Below are positions 52,929-61,176 of a stretch of 64,000 nucleotides of DNA, in pieces. The notes beneath the pieces were generated by a model. That model worked only from the letters and a program-made list of their open reading frames with translations. It was not told the origin of the DNA and searched no databases. Source of the stretch: DYFT01 sp041695085 (GTDB lineage Bacteria; Bacteroidota; Ignavibacteria; UBA10030); NCBI GenBank assembly GCA_041695085.1, contig JBGFRO010000006.1:124001-188000 (forward strand). Direction: 5' to 3'. Numbering within the stretch: position 1 is the stretch's first letter; each line of letters begins with the position of its first letter. The translations under genes were made by a program, and so were the position numbers.

Positions 52929-53752
52929 GCAACGTGAGGCATCCGGCCGTTGCGGGACTGTTTTACGACGCAGATCCCGTTCGGCTCAACCGCACGGTCT
53001 CCGAACTTTTGCTGAAATCTCGAGGGAAGAGACCGGATGGCCGGATCGTCGGTCTGATTGCGCCGCACGCCGGCTATATGTACTCCGGTTTCACGGCGGC
53101 AAAGGGATATGCTCTGCTTGAGGGATTGAAATTCGATACCGTTGTCATCGTCGGACCCAGCCATCGGGAGTTCTTTAACGGCATCAGCATCTATCCGGGG
53201 GAAGGATTTTTGACACCGTTGGGAGAAGTGGCGATTGATCATGAGATTCGTGACGCGTTGGTGAGGTTATCGAGTTCCATTCGCTCGAGCGAATCGGGGC
53301 ATCGTGCGGAACATTCGGTTGAGGTTCAGCTTCCGTTTCTTCAGAAAGTATTAGGTTTGTTTTCCTTTGTGCCGATTGTGATGGGAAACCAGACGCGATT
53401 GCTCTGCGATACGCTCGCCGAGGCCCTTGCGCGGACCTTGCAGGGGCGAAACGTTCTCCTTGTTGCAAGCAGCGATCTTTCCCACTACCACTCATACAAT
53501 ATCGCGCTCTCCCTCGATCGTCAAATTCTGGAGGACGTCGAGGCGTTTGACGAGAACTCATTGATGATGAAATTGGAACAGCAACGCGTCGAAGCTTGTG
53601 GTGGTGGTCCAATGGTTGCAGTCATGAAAGCGGTCAAGAAACTCGGCGCAGATACGTCAGATGTGATCTTCTACTGTAACTCGGGCGACGTAACGGGAGA
53701 GAAAGACGCCGTTGTCGGATATCTCTCCGCAGCATTCCTACAAACGAATTAA
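52925..53752 (+). CDS. amrB: AmmeMemoRadiSam system protein B (MEMO1 family)
   Basis: 275 residues, GTG start overlapping the amrA stop. The MEMO/LigB-like fold shows VRHPAVAGLFYDADPVRL, GLIAPHAGYMYSGFTAAKGY, VVIVGPSHREFFNGISIYPG, HRAEHSVEVQLPFLQ and LVASSDLSHYHSYNIA. These histidines (PHAGY, PSH, EHSVE, SHYH) match the non-haem iron dioxygenase pocket of LigB relatives. With amrA it forms a two-gene unit. The function of the bacterial pair is not settled. Confidence 0.93.
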   Translation: MSNVRHPAVAGLFYDADPVRLNRTVSELLLKSRGKRPDGRIVGLIAPHAGYMYSGFTAAKGYALLEGLKFDTVVIVGPSHREFFNGISIYPGEGFLTPLGEVAIDHEIRDALVRLSSSIRSSESGHRAEHSVEVQLPFLQKVLGLFSFVPIVMGNQTRLLCDTLAEALARTLQGRNVLLVASSDLSHYHSYNIALSLDRQILEDVEAFDENSLMMKLEQQRVEACGGGPMVAVMKAVKKLGADTSDVIFYCNSGDVTGEKDAVVGYLSAAFLQTN

Positions 53753-53764
53753 TCCCCCATCGCA

Positions 53765-54649
53765 TTGACTCCCTTCAACGTTAGTATCGTCGGCGCGGGA
53801 CGCGTGGGTTCGACGCTCGCCGTGCTTCTGCATCGCCGCGGTCATCGTATTGCTGCTCTCATCAACCGAACCCTCCCTCACGCTCAGGCCTGTGGCGCCG
53901 TTGTGAGCTGCGACCGCATATCAACGGAGGTTGCCGATGTGCCGGCTGCAACGGACTTACTGATCATTGCAACGCCTGAGCGGGCGATTGAGTCTATCGT
54001 GCAATCGATCGTCACACGGGGACATCTGGAGTGGACGCGGCTTGCGGTTTGTCACACTTCCGGCCCCTTGACAAGCGATCTGCTCTCTCCGCTTGCAGAA
54101 CGAGGTGCGATGGTCTTCTCCCTTCATCCGATTCAAACGTTTCCTCGCGATGTGCCGCTTGAAGCCCTGGTGAGATCAATGGACGGCATCAGTTATGGCT
54201 TTGAAGGACCATCGCGTGCACTTCCGTTTGTCGAAACGCTTGTGCGAGAATTGGGAGGGAGACTGCTCGTAGTTCCAAAAGATGAGAAAATTTCGTACCA
54301 TCTTGCGTGCGTTTTCGCATCAAACTTCTTTGTTGCCGTTCTGCACGCTGTCGAACAACTGGCGTTCTCGGTAACCGGTTCATCAAAACTGAATCACTTC
54401 CGCAAGCTCATCGAATCGAGCATTAATCATGCTCTGGAAATTGAAAGCCGTAACGCGTTGACGGGTCCCATCGCACGGGGAAGTGATGAGGTGGTGCGAC
54501 TGCATCTCGCGGCTCTGCACGACAGGCCGGATCTCCAAGCCTTGTATCGATCGCTGGCGAGCTGGACGCTACGCGTTGCCGAATCCAACGGCTCGATCAG
54601 CCCGGACAAGGCCAAGTCGTTGAAAGGAGTACTCGAGAACCGTGGTTGA
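53765..54649 (+). CDS. DUF2520 Rossmann-fold protein
   Basis: 294 residues, TTG start at 53765, 12 bp after amrB. N-terminal Rossmann domain with VSIVGAGRVGSTLAVLLHRRGH and LLIIATPERAIESIVQ, a middle part with CHTSGPLTSDLLSPLAERGAMVFSLHPIQTF, and an all-helical C-terminal DUF2520 domain with YHLACVFASNFFVAV and LTGPIARGSDEVV. The fold is that of 6-phosphogluconate/ketopantoate reductase-like dehydrogenases. The substrate is unknown. A decayed hisJ starts inside its last codons. Confidence 0.9.
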   Translation: MTPFNVSIVGAGRVGSTLAVLLHRRGHRIAALINRTLPHAQACGAVVSCDRISTEVADVPAATDLLIIATPERAIESIVQSIVTRGHLEWTRLAVCHTSGPLTSDLLSPLAERGAMVFSLHPIQTFPRDVPLEALVRSMDGISYGFEGPSRALPFVETLVRELGGRLLVVPKDEKISYHLACVFASNFFVAVLHAVEQLAFSVTGSSKLNHFRKLIESSINHALEIESRNALTGPIARGSDEVVRLHLAALHDRPDLQALYRSLASWTLRVAESNGSISPDKAKSLKGVLENRG

Positions 54650-54888
54650 TTATCATACGCGTACACGATTGTGTAAGCACGGCGAAGGGGAGGTGGAAGA
54701 TTACGTCCTCAAAGCACAAGCAATACGATATCATTGGCCATTGCGATTTGATCAAGAAGTTTGGGATCCGTTCGAGCAAACGGGTTGAGGAGTCGCGCTG
54801 GGAGGCGCTCAAGGCGATTAAAGAGGCAGCGAAGCGAACGAAGATTGTTGAAGTCAATGACAGCGTGTTGAGTAAAGAGACTAGATAA
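54642..54888 (+). pseudogene. Histidinol-phosphatase (PHP family) remnant
   Basis: GTG at 54642 opens VDYHTRTRLCKHGEGEVEDYVLKAQ, the start of a HisJ/PHP phosphatase (canonical DYHxHTxLCKHAEG), with the second metal histidine changed to arginine. After a deletion, at about 54715-54725, the frame changes and the text reads YDIIGHCDLIKKFG followed by ALKAIKEA and IVEVNDSVLSKET, then TAG at 54886-54888. These match later blocks of HisJ (DIIGHxDLIKKFG and the EVNTSGLRK strand). About 100 middle residues and the C-terminus are lost. Confidence 0.8.
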
Positions 54889-54911
54889 AGGATGATCGGG
54901 AAGCGGGACGA

Positions 54912-55292
54912 GTGAACACGGATCTATTCAAGTCAGACCTGAATCCGGTGTTGGGGCAGAACGTCACCGTGGAAGAACTACGGACGCTTTCTGTGGTGCG
55001 GGATGAAATTCGGAAAGTTTTGAGTGGCCGTCCGTTTCGTATGGTGCTCTTCGGATCGAAGGCACGCGGCGACTGGGATGAGGACTCCGACATCGACATT
55101 GCACTCATCGTCGATGGGATGGACCGCCAATTGAAAAACAGGCTGATCCATGTTGTTACCGACGTCGAACTTGAACATCTCGTACCTCTCTCTGTGCTGT
55201 TCTTCTCGACGGAAGAGTTTGAGCGCCTGCGTGCAAGGGAACGGCGCATTGCGTTGGATATCGAGACGGAAGGGATTCCAATTGACGCCTGA
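54912..55292 (+). CDS. MNT-type minimal nucleotidyltransferase
   Basis: 126 residues, GTG start. An N-terminal helix region (1-40) is followed by the nucleotidyltransferase core FRMVLFGSKARGDWDEDSD then IDIALIV, i.e. GS-x10-DxD with the two catalytic aspartates. It is paired with a HEPN protein whose start lies 11 bp inside this gene. In type VII toxin-antitoxin systems the MNT protein AMPylates and silences the HEPN RNase. Such pairs may also act as stress or phage-defence modules. There is no sign of recent transfer beyond the neighbouring pseudogene. Confidence 0.88.
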   Translation: MNTDLFKSDLNPVLGQNVTVEELRTLSVVRDEIRKVLSGRPFRMVLFGSKARGDWDEDSDIDIALIVDGMDRQLKNRLIHVVTDVELEHLVPLSVLFFSTEEFERLRARERRIALDIETEGIPIDA

Positions 55293-55686
55293 AAACCGGA
55301 AATTGAATATCCAAGAGGAACTCTTCAGGGCACGCGAATCCTTTCAAGCGGCTGAAATCCTCTTTGAGAGGAAACTATTCAGTGACGGAGCGTCACGTTT
55401 GTATTACCATGTGTTTCATCTGGTCAGGGCATTGTTGCTGACCAAAGGGCTCGAGCCGAAGAGTCATCAGGGACTCCTGAGGCCGCTCGGTTTGCATTTC
55501 GTTAAACCCGGATTTCTCGATCCTTCTGACTCGCACGTGGTAGCTCGATTGATGAAATATCGCGAGGAGGCCGATTACAATCCCTCATGGGTCTTTACAG
55601 CAGAGGATGCGCGCCAACTCATAAATGAAGCCCAGCAACTTGAGGGGAAAATCATCCGGCTTCTGGAAGCAAGCGGGATAATGTGA
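55282..55686 (+). CDS. HEPN-domain protein, partner of MNT
   Basis: 134 residues. TTG at 55282 is chosen because AGGG lies 8 bases upstream and the resulting N-terminus fits the family; an open frame reaches back to 55150 inside the MNT gene. A four-helix HEPN (PF05168-like) fold is indicated by LFRARESFQAAEILFERKLFSDGASRLYY, VFHLVRALLLTKGLEPKSHQG and REEADYNPSWVFTAEDA. The presumed RNase motif of HEPN (R-x4-6-H) may be the Arg and His around RLYYHVFH, but this is not certain. With the upstream MNT it forms an overlapping two-gene unit. Confidence 0.85.
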   Translation: MTPENRKLNIQEELFRARESFQAAEILFERKLFSDGASRLYYHVFHLVRALLLTKGLEPKSHQGLLRPLGLHFVKPGFLDPSDSHVVARLMKYREEADYNPSWVFTAEDARQLINEAQQLEGKIIRLLEASGIM

Positions 55687-55752
55687 ACAAGAGAGTGGAG
55701 AACCTTCATTGCAGAGAGATCGACAACTGACACACCTCCCAGGATCGATTTT

Positions 55753-56817
55753 GTGAAAGCACTCATCGCGAGTGGAGGACGCGGCACCCGGCTCCGTCCT
55801 ATCACCCACACGCAAAACAAACACCTCATCCCGATCGCCAACAAGCCGATTCTTTATTACGCTATCGAAGCGGCGGTGGATGCCGGCATCAAAGAGATCG
55901 GCATCGTCCACAATGCGGAGAGTCTTGAAGTACCGAATTATGTAGGTGACGGCTCGAAGTGGGGTGTCAAGATCACCTACATCCCGCAGGAGAAGCCCGG
56001 CGGATTGGCGCAGGTTGTGCAGATTGCGGAGCCCTTCATTCGAGGAGAGAGCTTCATTTTCTATCTAGGCGATAATATGGTGGTTGGGGGAGTGAAGCGG
56101 TTTGTCGAGGACTTCCAACGGCAGAACGTCAACTGTTTGCTGACACTTTCAAGGGTAAAAGATCCGGAGCGGTTTGGAGTTCCGGAAATCAAAGACGGAA
56201 GGATCGTCGGCGTTGAGGAAAAACCGAAGGTGCCGAAGAGTCAATATGCCGTGGCGGGTATTTACGTGTACGATTCCCACATCTTCGAAGCGGTGAGGAA
56301 TCTACGGCCGAGCAAGCGAGGCGAACTGGAAATATCCGACGCCCATCAGTATCTCATCGAAAAGGGGTACAGGGTAGGCTACACAGAGATCACCGGTTGG
56401 TGGAAGGACACAGGAAAACCATCCGATCTGCTGGAGGCCAACCGTTTGATTCTTGACAACATTACTCCGGTCAACCGCGGGAACGTCGACGCCCAGTCGG
56501 ATGTAGCAGGGCGGGTGGTGATTGAAGAAGGCGCAAGGATCATCAACAGCAAAGTCAGGGGTCCGGCGATCATCGGGAAGGGATGTGTGATTGAAAATTC
56601 GTACATCGGCCCCTTCACTTCGATCGGTGACCGCACCGAAATCCAGAACAGCGAAGTAGAGTACAGCATCATCCTGCGTGAATGTAAAATCCTGAGCGTA
56701 GGCATTCGGATCGAATCAAGCATCCTTGGCAACGATGTGGAGGTGGTGGAAGCGAACGGAAAGCCGCGCGTGCATCGTTTCATGATCGGCGATCAGAGTA
56801 GGGTGGAGGTGGCGTAA
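55753..56817 (+). CDS. Glucose-1-phosphate thymidylyltransferase, long form (RmlA-like)
   Basis: 354 residues, GTG start. The nucleotidyltransferase domain (1-235) has the signature ASGGRGTRLRPITHTQNKHL, PIANKPILYYAIE, YLGDNMV and TGWWKDTGKPSDLLEANRL. A C-terminal left-handed beta-helix (about 245-350) has EEGARIINSKVRGPAIIGKG and repeats of hexads. This long form is found in archaea and many bacteria and makes dTDP-glucose or a related NDP-sugar for surface glycans. It fits with the sugar-phosphate transferase and gmhA elsewhere in the window. Confidence 0.9.
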   Translation: MKALIASGGRGTRLRPITHTQNKHLIPIANKPILYYAIEAAVDAGIKEIGIVHNAESLEVPNYVGDGSKWGVKITYIPQEKPGGLAQVVQIAEPFIRGESFIFYLGDNMVVGGVKRFVEDFQRQNVNCLLTLSRVKDPERFGVPEIKDGRIVGVEEKPKVPKSQYAVAGIYVYDSHIFEAVRNLRPSKRGELEISDAHQYLIEKGYRVGYTEITGWWKDTGKPSDLLEANRLILDNITPVNRGNVDAQSDVAGRVVIEEGARIINSKVRGPAIIGKGCVIENSYIGPFTSIGDRTEIQNSEVEYSIILRECKILSVGIRIESSILGNDVEVVEANGKPRVHRFMIGDQSRVEVA

Positions 56818-56857
56818 CTCGACGAATGTTTCCGCACTCTAGACGAAAGCAACTCGC

Positions 56858-57640
56858 ATGACCTACGAAACGCTCCTCCTTGAAACCCGCGACCACCTCG
56901 CTCGCGTCACCATCAATCGTCCCGACAAGCTCAACGCGCTCAATGCCAAGGCGAAGTCAGAGCTGAAATCCCTTTTTGAACATCTTAAAGCGAACGACGA
57001 CGTGTCGGTCGTGAGCCTGACCGGAGCAGGCGAGAAGGCCTTTGTCGCCGGCACCGACATCAAAGAGCTTACGGAATTAACAACCGAGTCGGGAAGAGCT
57101 TTTTCGGAGGGGGGACAGGCCATTTTCAATTTGATCGAAAACCTTGGTAAGCCGGTGATCGCAGCCATCAACGGCTATGCACTGGGGGGCGGATTGGAGC
57201 TTGCGCTCGCGTGTCACCTCCGTATTGCATCGGAAAACGCGAAGTTCGGTCAGCCGGAGGTAAATCTCGCGATCATTCCGGGATACGGGGGCACTCAGCG
57301 TCTGGCACGCCTCGTTGGAAAAGGGAGGGCGATGGAGATGATTCTCACAGGCGAGCCGATCGATGCTCAAGAAGCGCTCCGTATCGGTCTCGTCAATCGT
57401 GTCGTTCCGCCCGTCGAGTTGCAGACAGCTGCTGAGGCGATAGCACAGAAGATTCTTTCGAAAGGTCAGATCGCTATTCGCATGGCTTTGAAAGCAATCA
57501 ACATGACGCACGAAACGAACTTAACCGACGGTCAGGCCCTCGAGGCGAGTCTGTTCGGTCTGTGTTGCGGAACGGAGGATTTCAAGGAGGGCACGAAAGC
57601 ATTTCTGGAGAAACGGAAGCCCGTTTTTCACAACAAATGA
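56858..57640 (+). CDS. Enoyl-CoA hydratase/crotonase family
   Basis: 260 residues. The CoA-binding/oxyanion region is AFVAGTDIKELTEL and AINGYALGGGLELALACHLRIASENAKFGQPEVNLAIIPGYGGTQRLARLVG. Both catalytic glutamates of true hydratases are present (GGGLEL and GQPEV). The C-terminal helix region ends FKEGTKAFLEKRKPVF, with F in the place usual for this class. It hydrates 2-enoyl-CoA in fatty-acid or butyryl-CoA metabolism, with short-chain crotonyl-CoA likely. The next gene, glyS, may start within 80 bp of its end. Confidence 0.93.
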   Translation: MTYETLLLETRDHLARVTINRPDKLNALNAKAKSELKSLFEHLKANDDVSVVSLTGAGEKAFVAGTDIKELTELTTESGRAFSEGGQAIFNLIENLGKPVIAAINGYALGGGLELALACHLRIASENAKFGQPEVNLAIIPGYGGTQRLARLVGKGRAMEMILTGEPIDAQEALRIGLVNRVVPPVELQTAAEAIAQKILSKGQIAIRMALKAINMTHETNLTDGQALEASLFGLCCGTEDFKEGTKAFLEKRKPVFHNK

Positions 57641-57717
57641 TGATGGAACAGTCCCGATTTTTCGATACACAGATGCAAGAGTTGAGAAAAACAATCACAC
57701 ATCGTCCGACGAGGCGA

Positions 57718-59205
57718 ATGAGTAAGAACACGACAAACACGATAGACCAAATGAAGCTGATGGACAAAATCGTGTCGCTGGCGAAGCGGCGCGGATTTGT
57801 GTACCAATCAAGTGAAATTTATGGCGGATTGAACGGCTGCTGGGATTACGGTCCCTTGGGCGTTGAGATGCTCAACAATCTCAAACAGCAGTGGTGGAAG
57901 AACATGACCTACCGCGAGAATGTGGAGGGGATCGATGCTGCAATCCTGATGCATCCTCGCGTGTGGGAAGCATCGGGGCACGTCGAGAATTTTACGGATC
58001 CGATGGTCGATTGCAAGCAGTGCAAGGCACGTTACCGGCTCGACGTTCTGTTCGATGATCTCTCCATCAAACGAAAAAAAGAAGCACTTCGGGAGCTTCT
58101 GCCGGGGAAGTTTGAGGGTCAGGTGAAGGATGATGTGGTAGAGGAGGAGTTCGCTCAGTTGATCGCAACAGATCAGCAATCGGCTCAGGTGGCCAAAGTC
58201 CTTGCTTGCCCTTCATGCGGCAACAAAGGGACCTTTACCGACGCGCGGAAGTTCAACCTCATGTTCAAAACGTTCGTCGGCCCGGTAGAAGATTCTTCCG
58301 CCGTTGTTTACCTTCGCCCTGAGACGGCACAGGGGATCTTTGTGAACTTTCTCAACGTCCAGTCAGCTTGCCGGCAGAAACTGCCGTTCGGTATTGCACA
58401 GGTCGGGAAGGCGTTCCGCAACGAAATCAACACAAAGAATTTTCTCTTCCGAACGCGAGAATTTGAGCAAATGGAGATGCAGTTCTTTGTCAAACCGGGC
58501 ACCGACGACGAGTGGTTCGCGTACTGGAGAGCGGAGCGGCTGAAGTGGTTTCACGAACTCGGCATGACGAGGGACAACCTTCAGTGGCATCAACATCCGA
58601 AAGATAAGCTCGCACACTACGCGAAGGATGCGTACGACATCGAGTATCACTTCCCGTTTGGATGGGGGGAGATTGAAGGGATTCACAACAGGACCGACTA
58701 CGATCTGTCGCGTCATGAGGAATACTCCGGGAAGAGCATGAAGTACTTCGACGAACAGTCAAAGGAAAAATTCACGCCGTATGTGATTGAAACCTCGGCC
58801 GGGGCAAGTCGGTCGTTTATGGCTTTTCTCGTGGATGCGTATTGTGAGGAAGAAGCTCCTACAGCAGAAGGGGGAGTGGAGACGCGCATCGTGTTGCGTC
58901 TCCATCCGAAGCTCGCGCCCACAAAAGCCGCCATCTTCCCGCTGGTCAATCGTGACGGTATGCCGGAAGTTGCGCGCAAGCTTGAGGAAGAATTGCGTCC
59001 GCTCCTCCGTGTCTTCTATGACGACAGCGGGGCCGTCGGTCGTCGATATCGTCGTCAGGATGAGGCAGGTACGCCGTACTGTGTCACCATCGATTCGCAA
59101 ACGCTCCAGGATCAAACGGTTACGATACGCGATCGGGACAGTATGCAACAGGATCGTGTTGCCCTGGCTCAGGTGAAGTCCTACGTGCTCGAGAGGTTGG
59201 TGTAA
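57718..59205 (+). CDS. glyS: Glycine-tRNA ligase, dimeric (alpha2) type
   Basis: 495 residues from the ATG at 57718 (GAGG upstream), giving MSKNTTNTIDQMKLMDKIVSLAKRRG-like N-terminus. Starts at 57637 or earlier are open but overlap the hydratase gene. Class II motifs: SSEIYGGLNGCWDYGPLGVEMLNNL, motif 2 FGIAQVGKAFRNEI with FRTREFEQMEMQFFV, and motif 3 in EEELRPLLRVFYDD with an anticodon domain (about 370-495). An insertion with two CxxC pairs (CKQCKARY and CPSCGNKG) sits at about 100-175. This is the eukaryote/archaeal-like dimeric GlyRS used by many FCB bacteria, not the alpha2beta2 form. Confidence 0.95.
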   Translation: MSKNTTNTIDQMKLMDKIVSLAKRRGFVYQSSEIYGGLNGCWDYGPLGVEMLNNLKQQWWKNMTYRENVEGIDAAILMHPRVWEASGHVENFTDPMVDCKQCKARYRLDVLFDDLSIKRKKEALRELLPGKFEGQVKDDVVEEEFAQLIATDQQSAQVAKVLACPSCGNKGTFTDARKFNLMFKTFVGPVEDSSAVVYLRPETAQGIFVNFLNVQSACRQKLPFGIAQVGKAFRNEINTKNFLFRTREFEQMEMQFFVKPGTDDEWFAYWRAERLKWFHELGMTRDNLQWHQHPKDKLAHYAKDAYDIEYHFPFGWGEIEGIHNRTDYDLSRHEEYSGKSMKYFDEQSKEKFTPYVIETSAGASRSFMAFLVDAYCEEEAPTAEGGVETRIVLRLHPKLAPTKAAIFPLVNRDGMPEVARKLEEELRPLLRVFYDDSGAVGRRYRRQDEAGTPYCVTIDSQTLQDQTVTIRDRDSMQQDRVALAQVKSYVLERLV

Positions 59206-60423
59206 GTGAGAATCTTTCTGAGACGCGTACACGCGGACGTTCCGATTTCCTCGAACGGTAACCGAGGAGGGGTTCCCTTCCTCGGTTTTCTTTTTGCAGT
59301 CATGTCGATCGTCTTCGGACGGGCCGATGCACAGTGGATCGCAGACCCTGTAATCGACGGGCGCGTCCAGAAAGGGATCGACCATATCTATAACATCGAG
59401 TTCGATGCGGCCGATAGAGAGTTTGTCGAGATTATCTCCTTACGGCCCGAGCATCCGGCGGGATATTTCTTTCAGGCAATGACTCAATGGTGGCGCATCC
59501 TCAGCAGCTTTGAGGATGAATCGAAGGATGAGCAGTTCTACTCGCTGATCGAAAAGGTTGTGCAGGTCTGCGAGCAGCGATTGAAGAAGGATAAGAACGA
59601 CGTCACAGCCCTTTTCTTTAAAGGAGGCGCCATCGGATTTCGCGGTCGGTTGAAAGTCAATCGTGGCAAATGGCTTGCCGCAGCCAATGATGGCGTGATC
59701 GCGCTTTCAGCCATTCGTAAAGCACACGAGCTTGATGCGAACAACACCGACGTTCTTCTTGGGATTGGTATCTACAATTACTATGCGGAAGTGGTCCCGG
59801 CTCAGTATCCCATTCTCAAACCCATCATGTTGTTCTTGCCGAGCGGAAATAAACAGAAAGGACTGGACCAGCTTGAGCAGGCCGCGGCGAGTGCGAAGTA
59901 TGCGAAAGTTGAAGCGATGTACTTCCTCCTGCAGACCTACTTCTCGTACGAGAAACAGTATGTGAAGGCGCTCGACCTCGCGATGCAATTGCACCGGATG
60001 TATCCACGCAATCCTCTCTTTCACCGGATCTATGGTCGGTGTTTTGTCAGCCTCGGTAATTGGAAGGAGGCGCATCGCGTCTTCTCCGAGGTTGAACAGA
60101 AATTTCGGAATCGTCAGCAAGGGTACGATGTCTATGACGGGAGAGAGGCATACTACTATCTCGGCCGCTATCAGTTCTTGTTCGGTGATTTGAACGAAGC
60201 ACTCCGCCTCCTGTACAAATGCGATGAGCTTTCCCGGTCGATTGATAAACAAGGTGCATCCGGCTTTATGTCGATGGCGAATTTGACCATCGGCATGATT
60301 TACGATCTTCAGGGACGTCGTGCCTCCGCTCAGGCTCAGTATCAGAAAGTTCTGAACATGAAGGAGTATGAAAGGACTCACAAAGAAGCACGGCGATATC
60401 TTCAGGAACCTTACAAGCGATAG
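59206..60423 (+). CDS. Exported TPR-repeat protein
   Basis: 405 residues. GTG at 59206 touches the glyS stop. The hydrophobic stretch FLGFLFAVMSIVFGRADAQ at about 26-44 is the likely signal peptide, though its position so far inside suggests the annotated start may be early. TPR-like helices fill the rest: DAADREFVEIISLRPEHPAGYFFQA, GLDQLEQAAASAKYAKVEAMYFLLQ and AHRVFSEVEQKF. A terminator-like hairpin (59260-59296) falls within its first codons. No enzymatic motif. It is followed 2 bp later by the ZIP transporter gene. Confidence 0.8.
   Translation: MRIFLRRVHADVPISSNGNRGGVPFLGFLFAVMSIVFGRADAQWIADPVIDGRVQKGIDHIYNIEFDAADREFVEIISLRPEHPAGYFFQAMTQWWRILSSFEDESKDEQFYSLIEKVVQVCEQRLKKDKNDVTALFFKGGAIGFRGRLKVNRGKWLAAANDGVIALSAIRKAHELDANNTDVLLGIGIYNYYAEVVPAQYPILKPIMLFLPSGNKQKGLDQLEQAAASAKYAKVEAMYFLLQTYFSYEKQYVKALDLAMQLHRMYPRNPLFHRIYGRCFVSLGNWKEAHRVFSEVEQKFRNRQQGYDVYDGREAYYYLGRYQFLFGDLNEALRLLYKCDELSRSIDKQGASGFMSMANLTIGMIYDLQGRRASAQAQYQKVLNMKEYERTHKEARRYLQEPYKR
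59260..59296 (+). terminator. Terminator-like hairpin inside the start of the TPR gene
   Basis: AACCGAGGA (59260-59268) pairs with TCCTCGGTT (59279-59287), followed by TTCTTTTT. It could end part of the glyS transcripts inside the next gene and lower its expression. Confidence 0.5.
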
Positions 60424-60425
60424 CC

Positions 60426-61172
60426 ATGATTGCTCAAATACTTTTCTTTGGATTCATTGCAGCGGTGGCGGAGGTTCTAGGGGGGGCGATCATCTATTTC
60501 AAAAAGACGTGGCCGAAACGTGTCCAGTCGATTCTTTTGGCCCTCGGCGCAGGATTTATTCTGGCACTCGTCTTCTTGAAGCTCATTCCAGCAAGCATAG
60601 AGACACTGGGAAACGAGGCAGCCCTCTATCTGATCATCGGCTTCAGCGTTATTCACTTTTTCGAACATGCCATTGTTGGACATTTTCATTTCGGAGAAGA
60701 AACACACTCGGAGGTGATGGTTTCCAAAACGGCGAGCCTCTCGGCCTTCTCCGGCTTGTTCGTTCATGCGTTCTTCGACGGTCTGTCGATTTCGGTTGGA
60801 ATGCAGTTCGACTTCTTGATCGGGCTTCTCATTTTTATCGCCGTCCTTCTTCACAAACTTCCGGAGGGACTCACCGTCGGTTCGATCATGATCGCCGCAG
60901 GATTTCCGAGAAAGGCGGTTTTGTATTCGGCGTGCGGAATTGGAGCCGCGACGATGTTGGGGGCAGGGACCGTGCTGGTGTTTGCTCAGGTCGACTCGCA
61001 GATCACTGGAATTGCCTTTGCCATTTCCGCGGGCGCGGCGGTGTACGTCGGCGCAAGCGATCTGATTCCCGAGGTCAACAAATCGGAGAACCGCATTCCG
61101 CCTCTGGTGGTCTTTGGCGGAATGCTTCTGTTTTACGTGAGTGAAAGACTGTTAGAGGGGTTGATCCACTGA
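60426..61172 (+). CDS. ZIP-family metal transporter
   Basis: 248 residues, 2 bp after the TPR gene. Seven to eight helices. The metal-path helices are FSGLFVHAFFDGLSISVGM (helix IV) and IFIAVLLHKLPEGLTVGSI (helix V, HKLPEG), and the variable loop holds a histidine-rich HAIVGHFHFGEETH. The C-terminal helices have VYVGASDLIPEVNKSE. It should import zinc or a similar divalent cation. No metal regulator gene is near. Confidence 0.92.
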   Translation: MIAQILFFGFIAAVAEVLGGAIIYFKKTWPKRVQSILLALGAGFILALVFLKLIPASIETLGNEAALYLIIGFSVIHFFEHAIVGHFHFGEETHSEVMVSKTASLSAFSGLFVHAFFDGLSISVGMQFDFLIGLLIFIAVLLHKLPEGLTVGSIMIAAGFPRKAVLYSACGIGAATMLGAGTVLVFAQVDSQITGIAFAISAGAAVYVGASDLIPEVNKSENRIPPLVVFGGMLLFYVSERLLEGLIH

Positions 61173-61176
61173 AGGA

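Noticed and set aside
54646..54888. An 80-residue plus-strand ORF as a real small gene
   Set aside because: Its first part is out of frame with the PHP start VDYHTRTRLCKH; only its second part matches HisJ, so it is a piece of the pseudogene.
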